DNA of 37,933 nucleotides from Pseudomonas tehranensis (lineage in GTDB: Bacteria; Pseudomonadota; Gammaproteobacteria; Pseudomonadales; Pseudomonadaceae), in contig NZ_JABWQV010000027.1 in assembly GCF_014268615.1 (NCBI RefSeq), positions 1-37,933 on the forward strand. The letters are read 5' to 3'. The position numbers and the translations under genes are program-made. Below, piece by piece: positions 22,119-31,745 of the stretch. The number at the start of each line of letters is the position of its first letter. Positions within the stretch are counted from its first letter, which is position 1. The notes below the pieces were generated by a model. The model worked only from the letters and a program-made list of their open reading frames with translations, did not search any database and was not told the origin of the DNA.

Positions 22119-23391
22119 CTGGATTATTCGCCCCGGTCTTGGCCTGCAGCCGCTTGTACTCCCTCGCCAGTGCACGCTGTGCTGACGCCTTGCTCTCGTA
22201 CAAGTGTGTCAGGCGTTTTGGCTTGCTTTGATCACCCTCGCTGATCTTTTGCTGACCGCTTTTCGCGTCTCGATACCACGCCACAACCCCGGTATGGTCG
22301 CCGCCGCCGTCCGCCAGTTCGGCGACCTCATCTCCGTCCGGCAACTTCGACTCCAGCTCCAAGCTCGTTGTGAACGAATCAGGCGTGAAGCTGTGCTTCA
22401 CGTTGCCGCCCAGCCAGATCACGTCCGCAATCTCTTGCTTGATGCCGATCAGCGAGTAGGTGAGCTCTGGCGTCAGTTCTGGCCGACCGCGCGCCAGGGA
22501 GTAGCTGAGCGTCGCGCTTCCCCGCTGCAGTTTGTTCCACTCGGCGCGGGCAGCCACCAAAGCGCTTTTCTGATCGGTGTAGGAGTGGCGCAAATCCTTG
22601 ATGTTTTCGCCGCCGCCGGAAATTGCCTCCTTTTTCTCGGCACTGTCGACGTCGTAATAGAACGCCCGTACACCCGTGTAGCTGTCTCGATCCGCTTGCA
22701 GGAATCGGTGCTGATCGCCGTCCCGGCGGGTGAGGGTGATGTGTGGCAACGTCAGGCCGCTGGCACTGGTGGCGTTACCGATCGGCATGAACAGCAGCTT
22801 GCCCGCTTTCACCGTGGCGATCGCGTCATGCTCTTGTCCCAGGCGGGAAAGCAGGTTTGCGTCTGACTCGTTGGCCTGATCCAGGTGTACTACCTGAATG
22901 GCGCTGAGGGCAGCACTGACCAACGGGCCAAGGCCGTAGGCTCCGGCGATGGCTTGCACGACTGTTTCAATGGTTTCGTCGTGCCAGCTTCGCTCCCGTT
23001 TCACTTTCAGCCCGGCATTTAGATCCACGCTGCGCGCCCGGATGTTCAACTGGTCGGGTGCACCGCTGTGCTCTGTTTCGTCGACAGTGTATGTGCCCTT
23101 GTCGACTAGACCGGTATCGCTCCAGCCAAGCCATAGGCGCAAGGTTGAGCCTTTAGGTGGGATCACCAGGCGCCCGTCATGGTCAGAGAGCGTGACATCG
23201 AGCTGGTCAGCCGTGAGCCCGCGGTTGTCGGTCAGCTCAATGCTGATCAGGCGCTTCTCGATAGCCGCTGTAATGTCGCGCCCGTCTACGACAAGTCGAC
23301 AGATCGGCCGAGGGTAGGCCCTCGCTTCGCGTACCGAGGCCTGCGCGTCACTCAGATAGCCGTCAATTCGGTTCAGTACCTGGTCAATCAC
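22105..23391 (-). CDS. D: P2 gpD-like late control / tail spike-hub protein
   Basis: A 428-residue protein of the phage late-control gene D family, the tail tube hub (VgrG N-terminal/gp27-like). Landmarks are VDGRDITAAIEKRLISIELTDNRG near the N-terminus and TLRLWLGWSDTGLVDKGTYTVDE. The C-terminal part carries VVAWYRDAKSGQQKISEGD and a basic tail. It overlaps U by four bases and is the last gene of the tail operon, as in P2. Confidence 0.9.
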   Translation of the reverse strand: MIDQVLNRIDGYLSDAQASVREARAYPRPICRLVVDGRDITAAIEKRLISIELTDNRGLTADQLDVTLSDHDGRLVIPPKGSTLRLWLGWSDTGLVDKGTYTVDETEHSGAPDQLNIRARSVDLNAGLKVKRERSWHDETIETVVQAIAGAYGLGPLVSAALSAIQVVHLDQANESDANLLSRLGQEHDAIATVKAGKLLFMPIGNATSASGLTLPHITLTRRDGDQHRFLQADRDSYTGVRAFYYDVDSAEKKEAISGGGENIKDLRHSYTDQKSALVAARAEWNKLQRGSATLSYSLARGRPELTPELTYSLIGIKQEIADVIWLGGNVKHSFTPDSFTTSLELESKLPDGDEVAELADGGGDHTGVVAWYRDAKSGQQKISEGDQSKPKRLTHLYESKASAQRALAREYKRLQAKTGANNPGTPA

Positions 23392-23828
23392 AGGATGCTC
23401 CTCAATATGTTGCCAGCGGTACTTATGCCAGCACCTAGCAGGTCGACGCGGCCGTCATCGATCCGTTTAAGCGAGATGGTGAACTCAATGCGCCGCGCCG
23501 CGCCGTCCGGGAAAAACAGGGTCTTTGTCTCTGTGATGTTGTCGATCACCCATATACCCAAGATCCGGCCGGTGCCCTCGATCAGAGGCCATGCCTTCCC
23601 CGTATCGGCCATGGCGCGAAGTGTGTCGAGGCTGAGCGGGGATCCAGCGAGCGCAGGCAAGAGCAACCCGGGCAAGCTGATGGAGTCATCCCCACGGCCA
23701 AGAAACTGGCGTGATGGGTTGGTACCGATGCGCGACGTCGAACCGTGACGCCATTCCGTCTGCCGCTGCAGCTCCTGGTAGGCCAGAGTTTCAAGGCTGA
23801 AAATGAACATGCCCAGTGACATCATCAT
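23388..23828 (-). CDS. U: P2 gpU-like tail protein
   Basis: A 146-residue tail protein. Landmarks are FSLETLAYQELQRQTEWRH at the start and IWVIDNITETKTLFFPDGAARRIEFTISLKRID near the end, as in P2 gpU. It overlaps D by four bases. It is thought to end the tail at the terminator or completion step. Confidence 0.88.
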   Translation of the reverse strand: MMMSLGMFIFSLETLAYQELQRQTEWRHGSTSRIGTNPSRQFLGRGDDSISLPGLLLPALAGSPLSLDTLRAMADTGKAWPLIEGTGRILGIWVIDNITETKTLFFPDGAARRIEFTISLKRIDDGRVDLLGAGISTAGNILRSIL

Positions 23829-23834
23829 GTTCGT

Positions 23835-26654
23835 TTACTCCTGGTCAAAAAGGGAGCTGCGGCCCTTGGCTTGTTTTGCATGCTGGCGCTTGTCGAGCTC
23901 GGCAGACACAGCACGCGCGATCGCGGCGGCGTCCATGCCCGGGCCGGGATGAATGTGGATTACGATCTGTTCGGGCGCCATCTGCACCGCAGCAGGGGCT
24001 ACTGCAGGAGCGATTGGAGGACGGTTATCGACAGCAATAGCCTGCTGGGCACCGCCGATACCGACTGCCATCGCACCTGCCTGGGCCAGCCGTTTGCCTA
24101 TACCCAGGATTGATTCGAGCATGCCGCCGGTTTCAGCTTTCGCTCCCGGAACGGATGCGGCGGGCTTCAGTGCTGCAGCTGCTGCGGGCACGGCTGCAGC
24201 CGGTGTCAGGGCTGCTGCAGCCACACCAGGTACAGCAGAGGCCGGGCCCAGCAATGCTCCAGCGTTGGTAATGGCGCCGATGGTCACAGTTCCCGCCTGG
24301 GTCATCAGTTCGCCCACGGCCTTCACGGCTTCCATAGGTCCTTTCTGACCTTCCGCAACGCCCTGGGCCAACCCGGCCATGGTGAAGCCGCCGAGTTCGG
24401 CGAATACGCGGGAAGGGCTATGAATGCCGAGTTTTTCCTTAAACCAGTCGACGGTGCTGCTGCCGGCATCGGAAATGGCGGTCTTGACTGAGCCCATGGC
24501 ATTGGTGATGCCATTGACTAGTCCGGCGATGATCATCCCGCCGAACTCTGTGAAGCGGGAAGGCAGCTCGACGCCCATGTAGTTCATCACCGCCGAGAAG
24601 GCCTGGTAGACCAAGCCGATGGGGCTGAAATTGGCCAGCGTCTGCAAGATGCCGCTGATCCCACCACTGAAACCAAGCTTGATCTCGGCCCAGGCGCTTG
24701 CAAAATAAGCCTTCACCTTGTCCCAGTTGGCGTAGATCAGATACGCAGCGGTGGCGATTGCCGTAATTGCCAGTCCGATGGGGTTCGCCATCAATAGCCG
24801 GCCAATCCACATGAACGCCTGGCCGACAATGGGCAGAACCTTCGATCCCAAGTTGACCAGTAAACCGATCAGGGAGGGCAGGCGGATCCCGATTAAGGAC
24901 AGTCCATAGCGGACAGCGAGAAATGGTCCGAGGGTAGTCGCAAGGGCCAGGGCGACCGTGCTGAAGCCGATCGATAGTGCTGCGATGCCGGCACCAACCT
25001 TCAGGATCCCCAAAACCATGCCGGGGTTCGCCGTAGCCCACGCGTTGACGCGCTCGAGGACGCCGTTGAAACCAGTAATCAGCTCGATCAACGCTGGGCG
25101 TAGCGTGGCGCCTAGGGCGCTGCTCAAATTGAACATGCGGTTTTGGGACATCTCCCATCGAGCAGAGAGCTGGTCCGCCCGGATATCACCTTCGCGCTGC
25201 ATCGAGCCGTCACGCTTGGGCGCGTTGTTCGCTCCGTTCACCAGTTCCAGCTGACGCCGATATTCCTCCATGTTGGCGGCAAGTTTCGCCGCATCGTCGC
25301 CGTATTCTTTACCGAACAGTTGGGTCATCACCCCGAGCTGTTCGCCTTTAGGCAGCTTATTGACGGCATCGAGCACGGCCTTGATGGTGCCAGTCGCATC
25401 CTTGGACATGCCGTCCTGGACGGCCTTCGCCTCCAGGCCAATCGACTTCAAACCCTCCACGAATCGCTTAGGTTGCTGCGTGGCGATCGCGAGCTCGCGG
25501 ATCATGGCGTTGGTAGCCGATGCCGCGATCTCCGACGACGCGCCAAGCGTGAGGAAGGTTGAGCCCAAAGCAGCGGCGTCTTTGAAGGACATGCCGACCG
25601 ACGCCGTAATACCCGCCGTGCGCTGCATCACGTCAATGATGTCCGCGCCTTTCGACATGGCGTTGTCGTCCAGGAAGTTGATCGCGTCACCGAGCTGATT
25701 GACGTTCTTGATCGGCAGTTTGTAGAGGTTTGCAATACGCGCCAGATTCTCGCCTACTTCCTCTGCCGGCAGGTCGAAGGCCGTTGCGGCGGTCGCAGCT
25801 ACTCTGGCGAACTCCAGTAGATCATCCTTGCCTTGGATTCCCATACGGGCGCCGCCTTCCACCAGGGCGGCGATGTCCGTCGTGGCCATGGGGATGGTTT
25901 CAGCCATTTTTTTGATGGATGCGGCCATCTCGTAATAGGTCTGGGTGAGCTGGCCATTATCGTCCCGGGCGCCCTCGACCTGTTTTGCTACGCCCGCCAT
26001 AGCATCTTCGAAGCGGGAGTAGTTTTTGACCATTCCGAGGATTGGCATTCCGGTTGCGGCCCCTACGGCGCCGGCGCTCGCTCCGGCGACAGCGGCATTG
26101 CCGGCCAGCTCGCGGCCTTTGGAATAGTTTTTTTGTGCGCGGGAGACGCGTTCCTGCTGCTTGGCGAGCGCGGTGAGTTTGTCTTTTTGCGACTGGATAG
26201 CTCTGTTGGCCGCCTCGATTTCTGTCTTCAAGCGGCGCTCGGTGGTCCCCAGGTTGCGGGTATCGGCACCGGTAGATTTTATAAGGGGAATCAGGCGCTG
26301 CAGCTCCGATCGCTGAGCGTTGTGTTTATTCGTCAGTTTTTCAACAGCAGCCGAGGCGTTGACGAACGACTTTTGAAAGGCCGCAGAGGGCGCTCCCATC
26401 TTCTGCAGCTGCTCGCGCAAGCCGCGTAGCTTGTCCTGTGCCCGGGCCAATTCCTCAGATGACTGGCGGACGGCTTCCCGCTGCCTGGTATAGCTGGAAA
26501 TGTTGGACTGCTGGGTGTTGAGCTCTTTGAGCTGGTCCCGCGCCGCTTTCAAGGCGCGAGACGTAGCGTTGCTTCCAGCGCTGATTTGCTTAAGCGGCGC
26601 GGTGACCTTGTCGATCGCCGACAGCAGAAATTCTAGCCGCAGCTTGTCAGTCAT
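23835..26654 (-). CDS. T: P2 gpT-like tail tape measure protein
   Basis: A 939-residue protein setting tail length. The N-terminal 220 residues are coiled-coil rich (LKAARDQLKELNTQQ). A TP901-like tape-measure core follows (about 230-520). A transmembrane-like block is at about 540-700 (GAGIAALSIGFSTVALALA). Near the C-terminus is an alanine/proline-rich stretch (PAAAVPAAAAALKPAASVPG). The start at 26654 overlaps the E' stop; an in-frame codon at 26666 is less likely. The size is normal for P2-like tails. Confidence 0.92.
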   Translation of the reverse strand: MTDKLRLEFLLSAIDKVTAPLKQISAGSNATSRALKAARDQLKELNTQQSNISSYTRQREAVRQSSEELARAQDKLRGLREQLQKMGAPSAAFQKSFVNASAAVEKLTNKHNAQRSELQRLIPLIKSTGADTRNLGTTERRLKTEIEAANRAIQSQKDKLTALAKQQERVSRAQKNYSKGRELAGNAAVAGASAGAVGAATGMPILGMVKNYSRFEDAMAGVAKQVEGARDDNGQLTQTYYEMAASIKKMAETIPMATTDIAALVEGGARMGIQGKDDLLEFARVAATAATAFDLPAEEVGENLARIANLYKLPIKNVNQLGDAINFLDDNAMSKGADIIDVMQRTAGITASVGMSFKDAAALGSTFLTLGASSEIAASATNAMIRELAIATQQPKRFVEGLKSIGLEAKAVQDGMSKDATGTIKAVLDAVNKLPKGEQLGVMTQLFGKEYGDDAAKLAANMEEYRRQLELVNGANNAPKRDGSMQREGDIRADQLSARWEMSQNRMFNLSSALGATLRPALIELITGFNGVLERVNAWATANPGMVLGILKVGAGIAALSIGFSTVALALATTLGPFLAVRYGLSLIGIRLPSLIGLLVNLGSKVLPIVGQAFMWIGRLLMANPIGLAITAIATAAYLIYANWDKVKAYFASAWAEIKLGFSGGISGILQTLANFSPIGLVYQAFSAVMNYMGVELPSRFTEFGGMIIAGLVNGITNAMGSVKTAISDAGSSTVDWFKEKLGIHSPSRVFAELGGFTMAGLAQGVAEGQKGPMEAVKAVGELMTQAGTVTIGAITNAGALLGPASAVPGVAAAALTPAAAVPAAAAALKPAASVPGAKAETGGMLESILGIGKRLAQAGAMAVGIGGAQQAIAVDNRPPIAPAVAPAAVQMAPEQIVIHIHPGPGMDAAAIARAVSAELDKRQHAKQAKGRSSLFDQE

Positions 26655-26766
26655 CTTTCGCCCCACTTCGCTTGCGAGCGCGCTCGCGCCAGTCCATCAG
26701 TTCAGTCAGGGGGAGCGGATCCATTTCCGTCGGCCCCCAGTGGAAAATCACGGCGATATCCGCCAT
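26647..26766 (-). CDS. E' part of tail protein E+E' (GpE family)
   Basis: A 39-residue frame starting MADIAVIFHWGPTEMDPLPL with WRERARKR near the end, typical of the GpE/E' family. The frame is open upstream without a stop as far as a T TTT TTG slippery sequence in E. It can thus be read as the C-terminal part of an E+E' fusion made by -1 frameshifting, as in P2. The stop overlaps the start of T. Confidence 0.8.
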   Translation of the reverse strand: MADIAVIFHWGPTEMDPLPLTELMDWRERARKRSGAKDD

Positions 26767-26774
26767 GGCGTCAT

Positions 26775-27119
26775 CTACGCAACGAGGGATGCATCCACCT
26801 TCGCCGACTTCGGCAGCAAAAAACCGGCGACCTCGGTGGCCATCTGCACCAGGTCGGCCGGGTCCATGTTTCCGATCTCGTGATCATTCAGGGTCGGTGT
26901 GGTGATTCGCGGCAAAACCTTGCGCAACGCGAGCACGTCCATCTGCAGCAGATCGGTCAGCGTGACGCCACGCAGCTCGCCGGATACCGGTTTGCGCAGT
27001 GTTACCTCTGTGATTTCGGTCGAGCCTCGAACAATGGGGGTATCCAAGGTGATGACTGGGCGGTTCGGGTTCTTCTCAACGGTGACGGCGGCGGCTTCGG
27101 TTTTTTCGGAAGTTTTCAT
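26775..27119 (-). CDS. E: P2 gpE-like tail assembly protein
   Basis: A 114-residue protein with the P2 E-type pattern VTLRKPVSGELRGVTLTDLLQMDVLALRKVLPRITTPTL. E and the E+E' fusion act as tail assembly chaperones around the tape measure, a role conserved with lambda G/GT. It contains the frameshift signal near its end (26817-26823). Confidence 0.85.
   Translation of the reverse strand: MKTSEKTEAAAVTVEKNPNRPVITLDTPIVRGSTEITEVTLRKPVSGELRGVTLTDLLQMDVLALRKVLPRITTPTLNDHEIGNMDPADLVQMATEVAGFLLPKSAKVDASLVA
26817..26823 (-). promoter_or_regulatory. -1 programmed frameshift signal in E
   Basis: The heptamer T TTT TTG is in frame with E (GGT TTT TTG). Slipping back by one base joins the first 101 codons of E to a stop-free frame that ends at the E' stop (26647), giving an about 157-residue product. 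P2 uses the same type of signal (a T run followed by G) at the same place. Confidence 0.75.
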
Positions 27120-27174
27120 GTTGCGGTCCTTTCATAGAGGCAATGCGCCGGATGTGCCGGCAGGTGTGGTTCGT

Positions 27175-27690
27175 TTACAGGCCGATCGCCTTGCGGTGTT
27201 CAGCCAGCATGTCGGTGCCGTCGACCTTGAAAATGAAGTTGAGCAAGTCGATCTCGATCTCTTCATTGCCGTCGATGGTCAGCTTGTAATAGCTGCAGGT
27301 GGTGGTGAACTTGTGCTCAGTGTCCTCGCCGCTTTCCGAGTCGCCCATGTCGATCTCTTCGTGCCGGCCGCGCACGACTACCTCGACAGCCGAGACCTCG
27401 CCGGTATCGTCGCGCTGGATAGAGCCTGCCCAACGCAGCATCACGCCGCTGGCCGACACGGCGCCGTACTGACGCAGCGCGGTCAAATCCCAGCCCCCGA
27501 GTGTCCATTCGAGTTGGATGCCGTCGTCCCCGTGGCCCAAGTCGACCTTCACTCCGCCGTCCATGCCACCACCCCGGAAGGCTTCGAGCTTGCGGGCGAG
27601 TTTGGGCAGGGTGACGCTTTTGCACTCGCCGACGTAGCTGACGCCGTCGTTGTACAAATTCATGTTCTTGAGCTTTTTGGGCAGAGCCAT
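27175..27690 (-). CDS. FII: P2 gpFII-like major tail tube protein
   Basis: A 171-residue tube protein starting MALPKKLKNMNLYNDGVSYVGE. The middle has GGMDGGVKVDLGHGDDGIQLEWTLGGWD, and DYYKLTIDG-type residues lie near the end. It forms the inner tube of the contractile tail. It follows FI in the operon. Confidence 0.92.
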   Translation of the reverse strand: MALPKKLKNMNLYNDGVSYVGECKSVTLPKLARKLEAFRGGGMDGGVKVDLGHGDDGIQLEWTLGGWDLTALRQYGAVSASGVMLRWAGSIQRDDTGEVSAVEVVVRGRHEEIDMGDSESGEDTEHKFTTTCSYYKLTIDGNEEIEIDLLNFIFKVDGTDMLAEHRKAIGL

Positions 27691-27739
27691 ATGGGCGCTC
27701 TCCTAAAGGCGCGGACGACGCCGCGCGGATGATTGAATA

Positions 27740-28912
27740 TCAGGCGTTGACGCGGCTGGCGAAGTCGACCAGGTAGCGATCAGTGATGCGCTGGCGCAGC
27801 CCCAGGTTCTCCAGTGGCGGCACTGGCGTGTAGTCGTAATCCAGGTACAGCTTGCCGGCCTTGAGGGTGTCCTTGTCGTTGGCGGCTTCGTCGTACCAGC
27901 ACTCGCCGCCGATCAGGTAGCCAAGGCGTACCAGCTCGCGGAATTTGGCATTGATCCCCTCGACGATGTCGCGGACCAGGCTCGGGTGCATAGGCTTGTC
28001 CACTGCCCAGAACTGACCCTCGGCCATGGTGTCGGCCAGGACCTGGGCGGTGCGGGTGTAGTTTTCGAAGGCGAACAACGGATCGTCGCTGCAGGTGCGC
28101 GAGCCCCAGAAGCGGAAGCCGTCACGACGAATGAGGGTGGTGACGTCCGCCGCGTTCAGCAGACCGGCATCGGTGGCCGGGTTCTGTAGGTCCCAGTAGA
28201 TATCCCGGCTCAGGCCAGACACACCATTCACAGCCACGTTGGAGAGGGTTTTATGCCAGCCCACTTGCTCATCGAGCTTGGCACGCAGGCCCAGGGCGCG
28301 GGCGATCGCCGACGCCGGCGCGTCAGCATTCAGGGTGGTGTCCCAGTTCACGAAATCGGGCCAGATGGTCATGAGCTCGCGGGCGCCGAAGTTTTCCCGA
28401 TAGGCAATGACCTCCGAGACGGTGTTGCACTCCCAGGCACTGGCATAGGCAAACCCGCGTAGCTTTTGGGCTGTGAGGACCAGCTCGGTGGCCACGGGTA
28501 ACGAGTCGAGACCTGGCACACCCAGGATGCGCGGCCGCACGCCCAGTTGCGCTTCTGCTGCCAGTAGAGCCTTGAGGCCGGTGTACTGGCCGCCGGCGGT
28601 CACGCCGCCGATCACGTTGCTGGTGGTCTCGGCCGCGTCTTGCCCTTCTGCAACACGAACGACAACGGTGACTGGGCTGGCTTGGTCAGCGATGGCGTCG
28701 AGGCTTTTTGCGAGAGTGCCTTGCACACCTGCCTTACCGCTGGCGGTAAGCACGTCGGTAAGCAGAACAGGACGGTTGAGCGGAAACGCAATCGGATCGG
28801 CATCTTCAGCGGTGCAGACCATGCCGACGACGGCGGTTGCGACGGTGCGGATCGGGCGGGTGCCTTCGTTGATTTCGACAACTCGGACGCCGTGGTGGTA
28901 ATCAGTGGCCAT
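27740..28912 (-). CDS. FI: P2 gpFI-like major tail sheath protein
   Basis: A 390-residue sheath protein. It starts [21 protein letters not shown], with [24 protein letters not shown] close by. The C-terminal part has [21 protein letters not shown], as in P2 FI. It makes up the contracting sheath around the tail tube. The length fits the family. Confidence 0.93.
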   Translation of the reverse strand: MATDYHHGVRVVEINEGTRPIRTVATAVVGMVCTAEDADPIAFPLNRPVLLTDVLTASGKAGVQGTLAKSLDAIADQASPVTVVVRVAEGQDAAETTSNVIGGVTAGGQYTGLKALLAAEAQLGVRPRILGVPGLDSLPVATELVLTAQKLRGFAYASAWECNTVSEVIAYRENFGARELMTIWPDFVNWDTTLNADAPASAIARALGLRAKLDEQVGWHKTLSNVAVNGVSGLSRDIYWDLQNPATDAGLLNAADVTTLIRRDGFRFWGSRTCSDDPLFAFENYTRTAQVLADTMAEGQFWAVDKPMHPSLVRDIVEGINAKFRELVRLGYLIGGECWYDEAANDKDTLKAGKLYLDYDYTPVPPLENLGLRQRITDRYLVDFASRVNA

Positions 28913-29000
28913 GGGGGGAACCTGCGCGTGGGTGACAATGAAACGCAGGGTGACGCGCGCGCGCCGGTTGGGCGAGCGCGACGGATTGTAGGAGGGGCGT

Positions 29001-29525
29001 TTACATAGCGGGAGAGTCAGGCCAGCCGCTGGTCAGCATGTCGTCATGATAGTCGCCGGCTTCAATGGCTTGGAGTAGGGTAAATTCGCGGTCAAAGCAG
29101 GCTTGGACATGCGTGCGAACAGCTTTGGCGATAGCAATGATTTGCCCGGCGTCGATCTCTACAAATCCGCTGACTGTTTTGAAGTTGCAGCGGTACTCTG
29201 AATCTAGGATCGCCGAGAGTCCGGTGCCTGCAATCAGGGCTTGGCTGTCTCGGGTGGTTTCGATCAATAAACCATCAACAAGTACGCCTGACGTCTCCCG
29301 CCGATAACGCTCATCGGCGACTAACTGGGCGAAGTTTGGAGGCGTCGCCGGCAACGGCACCTTCTTGATTTCGTTGGAGACCAACTGCCACACGCCGTCT
29401 TGTTCCTGGGTGATTCGCAACCAAAGACTTTCATCAACCTCAAGGGCGTCCTCAGGAATATCGTTTACGCCACGAATCAGGCGAAGCTTGAGAGTTCCCG
29501 CTTCATCAAATGTCACATATTTCAT
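29001..29525 (-). CDS. Tail fibre assembly chaperone
   Basis: A 174-residue protein starting [17 protein letters not shown]. Its C-terminal DUF4376-like domain includes [16 protein letters not shown] and [15 protein letters not shown]. It sits directly after the fibre gene, the place of P2 G, and should help the fibre trimerise. I preferred 29525 over 29558, which adds 11 unmatched residues. Confidence 0.82.
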   Translation of the reverse strand: MKYVTFDEAGTLKLRLIRGVNDIPEDALEVDESLWLRITQEQDGVWQLVSNEIKKVPLPATPPNFAQLVADERYRRETSGVLVDGLLIETTRDSQALIAGTGLSAILDSEYRCNFKTVSGFVEIDAGQIIAIAKAVRTHVQACFDREFTLLQAIEAGDYHDDMLTSGWPDSPAM

Positions 29526-29536
29526 GCTGCCCACCT

Positions 29537-31138
29537 TTAATGCCCAATCGATAGCCAATAAAAATTCGAAGCGATTTGCAAAGGTGTGCCTGATGTGCCG
29601 GAGGTTACCCCTACGGCCGAAAAACTGGCCTTGCTAGGCGTAGTGGTAAGTTCGACAACATCAGCAGCCCCCGTCATGTTCGCAGTCGTGACTTGCACGC
29701 CAAAACATCCATTCGGATAACTCAAGGGAAAGGGCACAACCGTCGACCCTATCGGAATGCTCGAATAGCCCCATTGGATAATGAGACCACCCAGCCAAGT
29801 GGGGAACACCACATAGCCGTTGGTGGCCTTGAGGATTTGAAAACCCCAACGCAGTTTCTTCGGCGTGATGAACGTTGTGTCATCTGCACCTGCATCCGCC
29901 TGCCCTTGGGTAGCCGCCCGGGCGATACCGGCGACTGTCTCGGTCGCCTGAATAACCAACGCCGCCACACCGGCCGCGAACTTCTTCGGCGTGACAAACA
30001 CGGTGTCATCGACACCCGCGTCTGTTTGCGATTGCGTTGCCACCCGAGCAACGCCCTTGATCGCTTCGGTCGCCTGGACGATCAGCGCCGCGAGGCCCGC
30101 CGAAAACTTCTTCGGGGTGACAAACGTCAGGTCATCAACGCCTGAATTGGTCTGATCCTGGGTCGCGGCCTTGAGATTTCCCTTGTGCCAGATTTCTAGG
30201 AAAGGCTGCCAACCGGCCGCCCCGGACAGCCGCCGAAAACCAATCGCGTCAGACGCGTAGTCGATGACCAACTGGGTGGCCCAATTACCACCTGCGTCGC
30301 TGAGTGAGCTTTGCAGGACGCTGCCGTAACCCATGCCAAAGGTAGGACGCCCTACCGTCGCCGGGACATAACGGTAAAGCCCGCTATAGGTCGTTTGTGC
30401 GCCCGTCATGTTGTCCAGCAGTTGAGGCCCGTTGGCATAACTGGAACCCCAACCCATGTAGCCCGTCTTCGCAATCTTGCCGGGCGTGCCGTCATAAGGC
30501 CCGACTTGCTGCATCGCGGCTATTTCAGCTTTGGTGTGGGCGTCTTTGATGCCCATCGCGGCCAGCGAGTCGGGGTTGTCGCCCGATTGGAAGATCCCAC
30601 GATCGTTGACCTTGATCCGTGTGTACTCGCCGGCAGTCTTGTTTTTGGGCAGCACCTCTAAAATTGCCGCATCCACATAAGCCCGTGAGGCCAAGACAAT
30701 TGAGGGATCAATCTTGAGCGTGATGTTGCCGGTGTTGGTAACAATGAAGTTCATCCGCACAATTTGTGTGCGGCCCGAGCCCTGAGTTAAGACCGGTTTA
30801 AAGCTCGGCGCACAGTTCGCCACTGCCACCAGATCCCCATCCGCATCGTACAGGCCGATTTCTCGGATCCAGAAACCACCCTCATTGTCCGGTATAACTT
30901 GCTCGGCGATGATCACCGCCGGGTTATTAGGGTCAACCTTGAGCTGATTCAACGGCCGGCGGCGCCATTCGTTGATCAGTTTGGTTTGTGAAGCGACTGG
31001 AATTGGATCTATGCCGTTGGCGTCCCCCACCCCCATATCGGTGATCTTCCAGGGAGTTCCGAGCGCGTCGGCGTTCGCCTGTTTCGCCATACCCACGTTT
31101 GTGAGGATGGCGAAAAACTGTGAATTCGCATCAGTCAT
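29537..31138 (-). CDS. H: P2 gpH-like tail fibre
   Basis: A 533-residue receptor-binding fibre. The N-terminal domain has QFFAILTNVGMAKQANADALGTPWKITDMGVGD and attaches to the baseplate. The middle has three repeats of about 40 residues with the core ATQxQTDAGVDDxxFVTPKK (approx. residues 310-430). The C-terminal tip (GYVVFPTWLGGLIIQWGYS) is a receptor-binding domain and is likely host-specific. It overlaps the I gene by eight bases. Confidence 0.9.
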   Translation of the reverse strand: MTDANSQFFAILTNVGMAKQANADALGTPWKITDMGVGDANGIDPIPVASQTKLINEWRRRPLNQLKVDPNNPAVIIAEQVIPDNEGGFWIREIGLYDADGDLVAVANCAPSFKPVLTQGSGRTQIVRMNFIVTNTGNITLKIDPSIVLASRAYVDAAILEVLPKNKTAGEYTRIKVNDRGIFQSGDNPDSLAAMGIKDAHTKAEIAAMQQVGPYDGTPGKIAKTGYMGWGSSYANGPQLLDNMTGAQTTYSGLYRYVPATVGRPTFGMGYGSVLQSSLSDAGGNWATQLVIDYASDAIGFRRLSGAAGWQPFLEIWHKGNLKAATQDQTNSGVDDLTFVTPKKFSAGLAALIVQATEAIKGVARVATQSQTDAGVDDTVFVTPKKFAAGVAALVIQATETVAGIARAATQGQADAGADDTTFITPKKLRWGFQILKATNGYVVFPTWLGGLIIQWGYSSIPIGSTVVPFPLSYPNGCFGVQVTTANMTGAADVVELTTTPSKASFSAVGVTSGTSGTPLQIASNFYWLSIGH

Positions 31139-31745
31139 AATAAACGTCCAAGGTGTCTATGGAGTGTTCGCGGCCCACCACACCGAATCTGCCCGTGACC
31201 TCAATGTCACGCATCACCGGTGGGTAAACGTCGATTTCGTCACCTTCGTATAAGGTGACGGCAATGTTTAAGTTGCCGTGGGTTTCCAGGCTGATGGCGA
31301 GCCCGGTGAGATGGCGTGTCAGAGGCTTGGCATCGTCGATAAGCCAGGTCAGCTCCTGATACATTTCTTCTGTGATGCCGGTGTCCAACACGCCTACTGT
31401 CAGTGCGAAGGTGCCAGGTACGCCTTCGGGCACCGTGTTAAACCACTCAATAATTTCGATCAGGTAGCCCAAAGGCTCAACCACACGCCTCAGAGCACCG
31501 ATCGTTCCTTTTCGGGAGTGGATGAAGTAGGACCCTTTGATAACCTGGCGCTTGGTGGCCTCCGACCAGGTGCTGTCCCAGCGGTCAACGGAGAATGCCC
31601 AGGCGAGGTAGGGCAGCAGCTGCACCGGACATTGATCAGGGTTAAGCAGGTCCCGGATCGGCACCGGCACACGCTCAATTTGCGCGAGGGCCTCGGCGGC
31701 AAGCCGTTCAAGTGTCGTGCTGTTCGGCGGCAAGAGATGAGTCAT
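31131..31745 (-). CDS. I: P2 gpI-like baseplate protein
   Basis: A 204-residue baseplate wedge protein starting MTHLLPPNSTTLERLAAEAL. It has LPYLAWAFSVDRWDSTWSEATKRQ and VVEPLGYLIEIIEWF, typical of gpI. The start at 31745 overlaps the J stop (ATGA). Confidence 0.92.
   Translation of the reverse strand: MTHLLPPNSTTLERLAAEALAQIERVPVPIRDLLNPDQCPVQLLPYLAWAFSVDRWDSTWSEATKRQVIKGSYFIHSRKGTIGALRRVVEPLGYLIEIIEWFNTVPEGVPGTFALTVGVLDTGITEEMYQELTWLIDDAKPLTRHLTGLAISLETHGNLNIAVTLYEGDEIDVYPPVMRDIEVTGRFGVVGREHSIDTLDVYYD

Noticed and set aside
28985..29010. Ogr-type late promoter site TGT-N12-ACA near the sheath gene.
   Set aside because: The spacing is 13 bases, not 12, and it is on the edge of the next coding region.
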